This document shows positions 54,245-62,591 of a stretch of DNA of 64,000 nucleotides, in pieces (the first letter of the stretch is position 1; every line of letters starts with the position of its first letter). A program made the translations under genes and the position numbers. The notes below the pieces were generated by a model. It was not told where the DNA came from and made no database searches. It saw only the letters and a list, made by a program, of their open reading frames with translations. The DNA is from Pseudomonadota bacterium (lineage in GTDB: Bacteria; Pseudomonadota; Gammaproteobacteria; Burkholderiales; Ferrovaceae), in the NCBI GenBank assembly GCA_028873535.1, contig JAGWIJ010000001.1, positions 39,179 through 103,178 on the forward strand, written 5' to 3'.

Positions 54245-55966
54245 TCACGCCGACGTCAGCGACGGCCACAGCAACTGCAGGATCTCCGCCGTGGCGGCGT
54301 CCTGCATCGCACCCTGCAGGGCGCCGTCGTCGAGCACCTCGAGCCGGCCGGCCGCCCAGCGCAAATAGGGCGGATCGCCCTCGGCGCGGCAGAATTCGAT
54401 GCGCGCCATCCGGCGCAGGCACTCGCGCAGGAAGCCCAGGTTGGCATGGGTGGCCGCGTCCTCGGCCGACGGCCCGGTCTGCCCGGCGCACTGCGCGTAG
54501 ATGTTGATCTTCTGATAGCGCTCGATGTCGACGAATACCGCCGGCCGCAGGATGGTCATGCCCGCATGGTCGCCAAAGGCGCACACCGCCGGGAAGGTGC
54601 CCTTGGGCACCATGTTGTCCAGGAACCAGAAGCGGTAGCGCGGACGCTCGAAACTCAGCCACTTGAACAGCAGCCGCGGCATGCCCCGGTAGGCTTCCAC
54701 GCTGTGCGCCAGGAAGTCCTCCACCGCCTTGTAGCGGCCGCGCTGCAGGGCGCGCGTCCAGCCCCGTTCGACGGTGACCGCCGGCGGGACGACCAGGAAG
54801 TACATGTACATGGTGTCGACATAGCGCGCGTAGGTGGCATCGAGCGCGCGCGCCACCATGCTGCTGGAGAAGCTGTCGAAGCGGAAGCGATCCACCACCA
54901 CATGGGGAATGCCGGCGGCCTCGTCTGCCACCTTGCGGATGTAGCGGTCCAGTTTGGCATCGATCAGTGCCACCTCGCGGCTGGTCAGGTAACCGGCGTA
55001 CTTGTGCGCCTCCCCCAGCGACTCGTAGTCCAGCAGCAGGCGCCGCCAGATGTCGGGGCTGATGGTCACGCTGGTCTCGTTGGAGATGCCGTGGTCCAGC
55101 ATCAGCTGCTTGAGCATCGGCCGCACCGAACTCTTGCCGCTGGCCGATGCCCCTTTCAGGCTGATCAGCGTGGGTCTGGCCTGGCCATCGATGCGTACCA
55201 GACCGGCGTCGCGGATGGCGCGGTCGACCAGGGGGTCGAGCAGTTCGCCGATGCGCTGGGCACCGAAGCGGTTGGCCACCTGGATCGTGGCCAGCCTGGC
55301 CAGCAGCTCGAGGTCGACGGGCAGCTGCCCGCAAGCATGCGTGGCCGAGGCCACGACGCGATGCAGGCTGCGCGCGAGCGCCTGGCCCAGGGGATCGGTT
55401 TCCTGGTGGACGGCCGCCTCCAGCACCGCGAAGACGCGGTGCTGGCGCTCGGCAGCCGATTCCGCTGGCAGCGGCGGCGGACGGCGCGCGAACCAGCGGC
55501 GCAGGCCGCTCGCGGCAGGCGCTGCCGGCGCCTCGCGCTGGAAGGCGCGCTCCAGCCGCTCACGTGCCAGCCGTCCCGCCTGCTCGCGCAATTCCTGGTG
55601 CGTGCGCACGAGCCGCGGCAATTCCGGACACACCTGCTGCTGCCAGATGCGCAGGGCGGTGTCGCGGAAATTGCGCCCGAAGGCCTCCTCTTCAGCGCCC
55701 TCGGCCACCGCCACGTGCGTGGTGACACGCAGGATCAGCTCGTGCAGGGCAAGCCGCTCGGCGTGGAAGGCCACCAGCTGCTCCTGCGGCAGTCCGGTGA
55801 AACGCGCGTGCTCGCGTGTCTCGTCGAAGGTGCTGGAAGTGGATTCCGGCCGGAAGATGCTCTCCAGCGCGCGGAAGCGTGCCGGGATGTCGGGCAGCAC
55901 ACCGGGATTCCAGGCATGGCAGTCCGCGTCGGCCGTGCCGGCGGGCATCGGGGCTGCGTTGGTCAT
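54245..55966 (-). CDS. Protein with C-terminal zeta-toxin-like P-loop kinase domain and uncharacterised N-terminal half
   Basis: 573 aa; Walker A LISLKGASASGKSSVRPML, then TISPDIWRRLL...YLTSREVALIDAKLDRYIRKVADEAAGIPHVVVDRFRFDSF in a zeta/PezT-like arrangement. Confidence 0.65.
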   Translation of the reverse strand: MTNAAPMPAGTADADCHAWNPGVLPDIPARFRALESIFRPESTSSTFDETREHARFTGLPQEQLVAFHAERLALHELILRVTTHVAVAEGAEEEAFGRNFRDTALRIWQQQVCPELPRLVRTHQELREQAGRLARERLERAFQREAPAAPAASGLRRWFARRPPPLPAESAAERQHRVFAVLEAAVHQETDPLGQALARSLHRVVASATHACGQLPVDLELLARLATIQVANRFGAQRIGELLDPLVDRAIRDAGLVRIDGQARPTLISLKGASASGKSSVRPMLKQLMLDHGISNETSVTISPDIWRRLLLDYESLGEAHKYAGYLTSREVALIDAKLDRYIRKVADEAAGIPHVVVDRFRFDSFSSSMVARALDATYARYVDTMYMYFLVVPPAVTVERGWTRALQRGRYKAVEDFLAHSVEAYRGMPRLLFKWLSFERPRYRFWFLDNMVPKGTFPAVCAFGDHAGMTILRPAVFVDIERYQKINIYAQCAGQTGPSAEDAATHANLGFLRECLRRMARIEFCRAEGDPPYLRWAAGRLEVLDDGALQGAMQDAATAEILQLLWPSLTSA

Positions 55967-56050
55967 TGCTGGCTGGCTTCGAGGATCCACGGTGCGAAGC
56001 TAGCACGATCCGCCGTCGCGCGCGGACACGTGCGCTCAACTCCGCACCAC

Positions 56051-57004
56051 TCAATGCCGCGTCGCGCCCGCCGTCACCGACGGCAGTGACACGGTGCCGC
56101 CGAATTCCGCCTGCAGCAGGCTGTCGATGCCGTTGGCGATCTGGAAGAACTCGTTCACGGCCCACACCACGTGCGCCGCCACCAGGGGCTCGGCGGCGAC
56201 TTCGGTGATCGCGACCACCGCCTCGTTGCGCCAGAACAGATGCAGGTACCCCAGGGCCGCGTTGATCTCGTTGATGCGCGCCAGCAGCTCCGGCGATCCG
56301 GCGACAGCAGCCACCAGGAAGGCGAAGATCCGCACATGCGGCAACGGTCCGCTCAGACGCACATAGCCGCGCACGCTGCCGTGGCTCAGCGCGATATCAC
56401 CGTCACGGTCATAGGCCAGGTCTGGCAGTCCCGTCATGTCCTTGAGCGTGGCCAGCAGCTGTTGTTCGGGGTCAGGACCGCTGGCGGCGGCCGGGTCCTT
56501 GTGCAGGCGCTTGAGACCAAGGTCCGGCAGCTCGAGGGACGGTCCACGGATCTCGCCGGCATCGTATTGCAGGTAACCGGGGTGCGGCACCATGAAGATC
56601 ACGGCCAGGGTCCTCACGGCCAGATCCGCGATGGCCTGGACATCCACCGGCGCCGGGAAATCGGCAAAGAAATTGGGCGAACCGTCGGGATCGGCCTGCG
56701 GCGTCGAGCTGCCTGGCGATCCGGTCGGCGCCTGCCAGCCGGCTGCGACCAGGGCGCGCTCGACGCCGGCATCAAGGCGTTCGCCCTTGTCGAGATAGCC
56801 GTTGCTCACGGTTTCCGCGCGCATGCCGTGCGCGCCCTGAGCCGCGAATTGCACGTAGCGGCTGCCGTGCTTGAGGTCGATGACCAGGAACTGGTCCTCT
56901 TCGAGTTGCGCCAGTGCCTTGGCCAGTCTGGCGGCGAAACCCGGCCATGCCGCTGAAAGGCTCCGTGTCACTTCGGGCGCCGCCGTCGTCTGCGTGCTGT
57001 CCAT
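56051..57004 (-). CDS. TY-Chap-like (YbjN/CesT-fold chaperone-like) protein
   Basis: 317 aa; RYVQFAAQGAHGMRAETVSNGYLDKGERLDAGVERALVAAGWQAP then a second domain GLPDLAYDRDGDIALSHGSVRGYVRLSGPLPHVRIFAFLVAAVAGSPELLARINEINA. Confidence 0.55.
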   Translation of the reverse strand: MDSTQTTAAPEVTRSLSAAWPGFAARLAKALAQLEEDQFLVIDLKHGSRYVQFAAQGAHGMRAETVSNGYLDKGERLDAGVERALVAAGWQAPTGSPGSSTPQADPDGSPNFFADFPAPVDVQAIADLAVRTLAVIFMVPHPGYLQYDAGEIRGPSLELPDLGLKRLHKDPAAASGPDPEQQLLATLKDMTGLPDLAYDRDGDIALSHGSVRGYVRLSGPLPHVRIFAFLVAAVAGSPELLARINEINAALGYLHLFWRNEAVVAITEVAAEPLVAAHVVWAVNEFFQIANGIDSLLQAEFGGTVSLPSVTAGATRH

Positions 57005-57139
57005 TGTTCCCCCGTAAATTGCCGGTCGATCGCTGCCGTGCCGCTGCGTCTGCACACGCAGGCCTGTCGCTCATGGCATGATCGCCGTGCCGGGGCTCAT
57101 CAGCCGAGCCCTCCCCTGACGAGACCATCGGAATTCACC

Positions 57140-58129
57140 ATGAGTGCCATGGAGCGCCTGTATCAGATCGACCAGATCCTGGCCAACCGGGCCTTCGTGC
57201 CGCGCCAGGAGCTGCAGGAACGCCTCGGCATATCGTGGGCGACGCTCAAGCGCGACCTGAGCTACCTCAAGGACCGGCTCAACGCCCCGGTGATCTTCGA
57301 CCGCGATCTGGGCGGCTACCGTTACGACCGGGAAGCCAGACACGTCGGCCCGCAGTTCGAGCTGCCCGGACTGTGGTTTTCCGCCGAGGAAATCCATGCC
57401 CTCCTGACCATGCAGCATCTGCTGTCGAATCTCGACAGCGGCGGCCTGCTGGGACCGCACGTCAAACCGCTGCTGGCGCGCCTGACCGGCCTGCTGGGCA
57501 GCGCCGACAATCCCGCCGAGGAGGTGCAGCGGCGCATCAAGGTCCAGACCGTCGGCGCACGGCATTTCCATCTCGACCATTTCCAGGCCGTGGGCTCGGC
57601 CCTGCTGCGGCGCAAGCGCCTGGTGATCCGCTATCACGCGCGCGGCAGCGACGAGACCACCGAGCGCGAGGTCTCGCCGCAGCGCCTGGTCTACTACCGC
57701 GACAACTGGTATCTCGACGCCTGGTGTCATCTGCGCCAGGACCTGCGCGCCTTTGCGGTGGATGCCATCGAACGCGCCGAGATCCTCGATACGCGCGCCA
57801 AGGATGTGTCGGAAAAGCGTCTCGACGCGGTGCTGGGCTCAGGCTACGGCATCTTCACGGGCGACCAGGTGAGCTGGGCCACGCTGCGTTTCACGCCCGA
57901 GCGCGCCCGCTGGGTGGCGAGCGAACGCTGGCACGGCGCGCAGGAAGGCCATCTGCGCCGGGACGGCAGCTACGAGCTCAAGGTGCCGTATAGCGATGAC
58001 CGCGAACTGCTGATGGACATCCTGAAGTACGGCGGCGACTGCGAGGTGGTCTCGCCCAAGGCCCTGCGCGAGCGCGTCAGCAGCGAACTCGATCGCGCGC
58101 GCGCACGCTACCCGGCCCCGCCGCCCTAG
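57140..58129 (+). CDS. WYL-domain (YafY-like) HTH transcriptional regulator
   Basis: MSAMERLYQIDQILANRAFVPRQELQERLGISWATLKRDLSYLKDRLNAPVIFDRDLGGYRYD; DNWYLDAWCHLRQDLRAFAVDAIERAEIL. Confidence 0.92.
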   Translation: MSAMERLYQIDQILANRAFVPRQELQERLGISWATLKRDLSYLKDRLNAPVIFDRDLGGYRYDREARHVGPQFELPGLWFSAEEIHALLTMQHLLSNLDSGGLLGPHVKPLLARLTGLLGSADNPAEEVQRRIKVQTVGARHFHLDHFQAVGSALLRRKRLVIRYHARGSDETTEREVSPQRLVYYRDNWYLDAWCHLRQDLRAFAVDAIERAEILDTRAKDVSEKRLDAVLGSGYGIFTGDQVSWATLRFTPERARWVASERWHGAQEGHLRRDGSYELKVPYSDDRELLMDILKYGGDCEVVSPKALRERVSSELDRARARYPAPPP

Positions 58130-58159
58130 GCGGTGCGCGCCACGCGCCCGGCAACGTCC

Positions 58160-58783
58160 TCAGGCCACGGCGCCCGGCGCCGAACCTGCGATCAGCGCCT
58201 CGATCTCGGCGAAGGTCCTGGCCATTTCGTGGGTATCGAGGCGAATGCCCAGCTGGCGCGCGATCTGCGAAGCCGAGAAGATCCCGACCAGGGTCTGCCG
58301 GCCATCCGCACCGGTCTGCACCACCAGGGCGTGCGCGCGGCCGGAATCCCGCAGCGTGCTGACCACGTTGCCGACGGCGGCACGGCTGACTTCGTCCATG
58401 TGCAGCACTTCCACCTGGTCGGTGGGCGTCATCACATCCTGCACGCGCAGGTCGGCGTGACGCATGCGCTGGCGTGTGGCGATCTGGGTCGGCCGCTCGC
58501 CGAGCACATCGGCTGAACTCAGCACGCCCTGGATGCGGTGGGCGCCATCCACCACCAGCAGCAGGCGCACGCCGCGCTGGATCATCGACTGGTTGGCCTC
58601 GGCGAGGCTGGCTTCGGAATTGATGCTGGCCGGCGCCACCTTGCTGAGGTCGGTCATCGCCTGGGTGGCAGGCGAGCCTGGTTCGACGCGTGGCGGGTTG
58701 AAAACGTCGCGCACGTAGCAACCCGAGGGCGCGAGACTGGCATGGGCAAGCGAACGAAAGGTCACGGCAGCATCCACTGACAT
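58160..58783 (-). CDS. CBS-domain pair protein
   Basis: ASLAEANQSMIQRGVRLLLVVDGAHRIQGVLSSADVLG and VQDVMTP...LVGIFSASQIARQLG. Confidence 0.88.
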   Translation of the reverse strand: MSVDAAVTFRSLAHASLAPSGCYVRDVFNPPRVEPGSPATQAMTDLSKVAPASINSEASLAEANQSMIQRGVRLLLVVDGAHRIQGVLSSADVLGERPTQIATRQRMRHADLRVQDVMTPTDQVEVLHMDEVSRAAVGNVVSTLRDSGRAHALVVQTGADGRQTLVGIFSASQIARQLGIRLDTHEMARTFAEIEALIAGSAPGAVA

Positions 58784-58880
58784 TCTCCCCGGCTAAGCGC
58801 GGAATCCGCAGGCAAACAGTCTGCCGCGCTCACCGTGCTTGCGCAACATCGAAGAGACGCATTCCGCAGCACGGGCGGAT

Positions 58881-59195
58881 TCAGTCCCAGGCCTTGAGCA
58901 ACATCCAGGCCGTGCAGCACACCGTCAGCACCGGCACGGTCAGCGCCGAGGACACATACAGGGCCGTGAACACCAGATGATGCGCGTGCCACGCTTCGCA
59001 GCATGCGGCGATGCTGAACAGCGAGACCGCCATCACCGACCAGCGCCGCATATAGACCGGCAACCAGCGCGACTGCGACTTGTTGTGGATCCACGCGGCA
59101 TTGCGCTCCCACATGTTGCCGTAGTCGGCATTGCGGAACAGCCAGCCGAAAAAGAAATAGCGGTACAGCAGTGCCCTGAGTGGAAGCGTGTCCAT
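58881..59195 (-). CDS. Small conserved-looking membrane protein
   Basis: MDTLPLRALLYRYFFFGWLFRNADYGNMWERNAAWIHNKSQSRWLPVYMRRWSVMAVSLFSIAACC, two TM segments. Confidence 0.65.
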   Translation of the reverse strand: MDTLPLRALLYRYFFFGWLFRNADYGNMWERNAAWIHNKSQSRWLPVYMRRWSVMAVSLFSIAACCEAWHAHHLVFTALYVSSALTVPVLTVCCTAWMLLKAWD

Positions 59196-59342
59196 GTGAT
59201 GGCCGGCCTCGGAAGGAAAATGCCACAGTCCCTGAAGGCGATAACGGCACAGGCACTTCAGAGTTGACAGCATTTTGCGCTCAGCCGCAGCGCCTGGCAG
59301 CGCCCGGCTGCTGGCGATGGCGCGCGTGCCGTGCCGCCGCCA

Positions 59343-60365
59343 CTACCACGCCGGAAACGCCAACTGCAGCGCGCACGCCAGTTGCTGCCAGATGCGCAGG
59401 CCACGCTCGCGTGCCGGTCCCGCCATCCAGGGCATCAGCGTGGCACGCAGCGCCTCGGCGGAGGCATCCGGCAGCGCCAGCGGATGGATCAGCGCCAGCC
59501 CGCCAGGGTCCGCCACGATGGGCGTCGGCCCGGTCAACAGGACCACGCAGCCACGCTGGCGCGCCTCGCGCCTGGCCATTGCGAGAAGGTCCAGGCGTGG
59601 ACCCGGCGCCGGGCCACGCACGATGGTCCAGCCGCCATGCGCCAGCGCCAGGCCAAGCGCGCCGCTGCGCGGCAGCAGTCGGCGCACCGGCAGCGTCGCC
59701 GTGTTGAGCAGGGTATCGAGGCCGATCAGATCGAGCACGCTGGCGGGAATGCCGATGTCACACACCTCGATCTCACCGCACAGACGCGGTCCCTGTCCGA
59801 GCAGGTGGCCCGGCTTGGCGCGGAAGAAGGTCACGGTGAGCTGCGCCGGCACGGCGCCGCCGTCGGCACCGGTATCGCCATCGAGGCCACTGGGCACGTC
59901 GATGGCCACCATCGGCAGGCGGCGCGCCCGTACACTCAGCAGCACGCGCGCGTATTCGCCTTGCAGCGGGCGGTTCAAGCCGGCGCCGAACAGGCCATCG
60001 ATGACGAGTTCGGCACCATCGAGGACGCCGCCACCCACGGGCTCGAACGCACCGCTCCAGCGCGCCGCCTGGGCCTGCAGCGCCGGCGGCAGACGGCTGG
60101 GTGGCGTGCACAGGGCAAGGCGCACCGGCCAGCCAGCGGCGAGCAGGCAACGCGCCGCCACCAGTGCGTCACCGCCGTTGTTGCCGGGACCGCACAGCAC
60201 CGCCACCGGGCGGGGTGTCCAGCGCGCTGCCAGCGCGTCCGCCACGGCAGCACCGGCATGCTCCATGAGATCGGCAAAGGCAAGGCCGGCCGCCATTGCG
60301 AGCCGGTCGGCCTGCCCCATCTGCGCCACGGACAGAAGTTCATGGGGCAAAGCGGCAGGCTTCAT
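59343..60365 (-). CDS. nnrE: NAD(P)H-hydrate epimerase (YjeF N-terminal domain) with short degenerate dehydratase-like tail
   Basis: VLCGPGNNGGDALVAARCLLAAGW; VIDGLFGAGLNRPLQG; VAIDVPSGLDGDTG; T.TFFRAKPGHL. Confidence 0.9.
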   Translation of the reverse strand: MKPAALPHELLSVAQMGQADRLAMAAGLAFADLMEHAGAAVADALAARWTPRPVAVLCGPGNNGGDALVAARCLLAAGWPVRLALCTPPSRLPPALQAQAARWSGAFEPVGGGVLDGAELVIDGLFGAGLNRPLQGEYARVLLSVRARRLPMVAIDVPSGLDGDTGADGGAVPAQLTVTFFRAKPGHLLGQGPRLCGEIEVCDIGIPASVLDLIGLDTLLNTATLPVRRLLPRSGALGLALAHGGWTIVRGPAPGPRLDLLAMARREARQRGCVVLLTGPTPIVADPGGLALIHPLALPDASAEALRATLMPWMAGPARERGLRIWQQLACALQLAFPAW

Positions 60366-60371
60366 CGCACC

Positions 60372-60947
60372 TCAGGTCGGATGGCGGGCGCCGTAGTGGC
60401 CGCCGCGTCGCTTGCTCACCCAGTCGGCCAGGCCGCGATAGCGCGCCTCGGCCACCTCGGCAATCAGCGGATCATCGATTGCCGGGCCGGCCGCCACCAC
60501 CGCCTTCCAGTCATCCTCGCCGAGCAGGCCGCGCGCCTTGGGCAACACTTCACATTCTTCGGTGTTGAGGTGGTGGCGGTAGTAGACCAGATAGGTGGCG
60601 GCCGCGGCCTCGACCTCGGAGCGGCTCACCATGGCGTCGGACGCACTCTCTTCCAGGCGACGCAGCAAGGCTTCGCCGGCCCAGGCGATGACGCGGTGTT
60701 CCTGCATCAGGCGGCTCAGCACCGGCGACAGCGCAGCATCGCGCTCGGCCATGCGCGTGAAAGCCACGTCCTCGCGCGGATGGTGCACCAGGTCGCTGTA
60801 GCTGCGCAGGTACTGGATGATGTCCACCATCACATCATAGTCCGGACGGTCCCCGGCGTGGAAGGCGGCAAGCTGGAGCTCGAGCAGATCGAGCAAAGCC
60901 GAGAAATTGAGATGTTCTGCATGCCAGCGCGCGAGAGGGTCGTCCAC
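60372..60947 (-). CDS. Hemerythrin HHE-domain protein
   Basis: ORF 191 aa (GTG start); WHAEHLNFSALLDLLE, LVHHPREDVAF, MQEHRVI, YYRHHLNTEECEVLP iron-ligand spacing. Confidence 0.9.
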   Translation of the reverse strand: MDDPLARWHAEHLNFSALLDLLELQLAAFHAGDRPDYDVMVDIIQYLRSYSDLVHHPREDVAFTRMAERDAALSPVLSRLMQEHRVIAWAGEALLRRLEESASDAMVSRSEVEAAAATYLVYYRHHLNTEECEVLPKARGLLGEDDWKAVVAAGPAIDDPLIAEVAEARYRGLADWVSKRRGGHYGARHPT

Positions 60948-61004
60948 GGTGGGGTGCTCCTGCCAGTTAAAAACCCACAGTAGGCGGGCACCGGAGGTCC
61001 TGCC

Positions 61005-61018
61005 TTGACCCAGGTCAA
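61005..61018. promoter_or_regulatory. FNR/Dnr-type box upstream of the hemerythrin gene
   Basis: TTGACCCAGGTCAA; TACTGT at 60982-60977 (minus) as -10 puts the box near -41.5 of a start at about 60970. Confidence 0.7.
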
Positions 61019-61081
61019 CTCGGGCTGGCGCACGCGCCGACCTCGGTCAGGCACGCCGTCGGGGGCTCCTCAAAAATTGTT

Positions 61082-61096
61082 TTGTGCGCCGCACAA
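61082..61096. promoter_or_regulatory. Inverted repeat upstream of the phasin gene, candidate PhaR-type operator
   Basis: TTGTGC-GCC-GCACAA immediately upstream of a TTGACT -35-like element (61103-61108). Confidence 0.5.
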
Positions 61097-61246
61097 TTTT
61101 TCTTGACTTTGATTCAAGACCGGTTCATTCTGGCGTTGTTGCGATGCAGCATCTCCCGCCAACGTCCTTCGGAAAGGTGCGCTGGCGACCAACGGCACCA
61201 CGGTGCCACTGACCACCTGAGCCCCACCCGACCAAGGAGAAACACC

Positions 61247-61786
61247 ATGCAAGTCAACCTGCCCAAGAACATCACCGAAGCCCAGACCGCCGCCGTCGAC
61301 CTGATCACCGCCACCGGCCATGCCGTGCTGAACGGTGTCGCCGAAATCGCGCCGCTGAGTGTCGAAACCGCGCGCAACGTGTTCAACGAAGCTGCGACCC
61401 TGGCCACCACCCTGCCGGCCGTCAAGACGCCGCAGGACCTCGTGACCCTGAACACCAACTACCTCGAAGCCCTGCGCGACAGCGCCACCAGCTACAGCCG
61501 CAGCGTGTACGAAGTGGCCAGCGAAACCCAGGCCAAGCTGAACAGCCTGTTCGAAGCCCACGTCAGCGAACTGCAGAAGGGTGTCCACAAGGCCATCGAA
61601 GAAGCCGCCAGCCACGCCCCCGCCGGCGCCAATGGCGTGGTCGACTTCCTGAAGTCCTTCACCACCGCCAGCGTCAACAGCTTCCAGGAAGCCAGCAACA
61701 CCCTGCGCAAGGCCACCGAGACCGCCGTGGCCAACGCCACGGCAGCGCCGGCCGCCGCCGCACGCAAGGGCAAGACCGCCGCCTGA
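61247..61786 (+). CDS. phaP: Phasin family protein
   Basis: MQVNLPKNITEAQTAAVDLITATGHAVLNGVAEIAPLSVETARNVFNEAATLATTLPAVKTPQDLVTLNTNYLEALRDSATSYSRSVYEVASETQAKL. Confidence 0.93.
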   Translation: MQVNLPKNITEAQTAAVDLITATGHAVLNGVAEIAPLSVETARNVFNEAATLATTLPAVKTPQDLVTLNTNYLEALRDSATSYSRSVYEVASETQAKLNSLFEAHVSELQKGVHKAIEEAASHAPAGANGVVDFLKSFTTASVNSFQEASNTLRKATETAVANATAAPAAAARKGKTAA

Positions 61787-61800
61787 TCGGCGTCTTGCGA

Positions 61801-61839
61801 CCGGGCAGTCGGTTTTGGCCGGCTGCCCGGTTTTTTTTT
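61801..61839 (+). terminator. Intrinsic terminator after phaP
   Basis: CCGGGCAG...CTGCCCGG stem followed by TTTTTTTTT. Confidence 0.9.
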
Positions 61840-61936
61840 GCGCTCGAATGTCATGCGCATCAGCGCCCAATCCTGTCCTTGAACCGAAGGGCCCACTGAC
61901 CGCAGGCGCCTGGCAGCGCGTCCGGCCAGCGCTTGT

Positions 61937-62440
61937 TCAGCCGACGACCAGGATGTCGTCCAGGCGCGCGCGCTCCAGGATGCGCTGAACGGCCACCAGG
62001 TCGGCGGCACGACGCGCACGCACGGCCAGCAGCAGACAGCCGTCGCGAACCTTGGATTCGTAGTGCAGGGCTTCGACTTCCGACAGGCCCATGCCGACCA
62101 GCACGCCAGACACGCCGCCGACAGCGGCCCCCAGCGCGGCGCCACTCAATGCCGCCACGATCGGTCCGGCAGCCAGATACAGACCCATGCCGGGAATGGT
62201 GAGAATGCCAGCACCGGCCAGCAGGCCCACCACGCTGCCGGCAATGCTGCCGGCGCGACGCGCAGCCTTGACAGTGGGCCGGCGTGCGATCCGGGTGGCC
62301 AGGCTGTCGGCGATGCTGCCGGGCCGGTCGGCCACCAGCAGCGAAATTTCGACGGCCGAGGCCGCAACCCGGCGCAAGCGGCTCACCACGGCATCGATAT
62401 CGAAGGATTCCGGGGCAGTACAGATGATGGCGGTCGACAT
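61937..62440 (-). CDS. DUF1269-like membrane-associated protein with glycine-zipper hairpin
   Basis: MSTAIICTAPESFDIDAVVSRLRRVAASAVEISLLVADRPG; GSIAGSVVGLLAGAGILTIPGMGLYLAAGPIVAALSGAALGAAVGGVSGVLVGMGL. Confidence 0.65.
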   Translation of the reverse strand: MSTAIICTAPESFDIDAVVSRLRRVAASAVEISLLVADRPGSIADSLATRIARRPTVKAARRAGSIAGSVVGLLAGAGILTIPGMGLYLAAGPIVAALSGAALGAAVGGVSGVLVGMGLSEVEALHYESKVRDGCLLLAVRARRAADLVAVQRILERARLDDILVVG

Positions 62441-62591
62441 CATGCTCTCCTGGTTTGAAGGGACTGCCTACCCCCGTGCGCAGTCTATTTGTGCATTACA
62501 CGCTTATCTGCGGGGAAGTGAAAGACCATCTCCCCTGAGGAATGTTTCAAAACGTTACTAAAGCGCGACCGGCAAAAACCGCTGCAAACCA

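Noticed and set aside
54122-58129. Integrative element inserted at tRNA-Asn
   Set aside because: No integrase gene and no second copy of the tRNA 3' end (attachment-site repeat) noticed downstream in this window; the tRNA-adjacent location alone is weak evidence.
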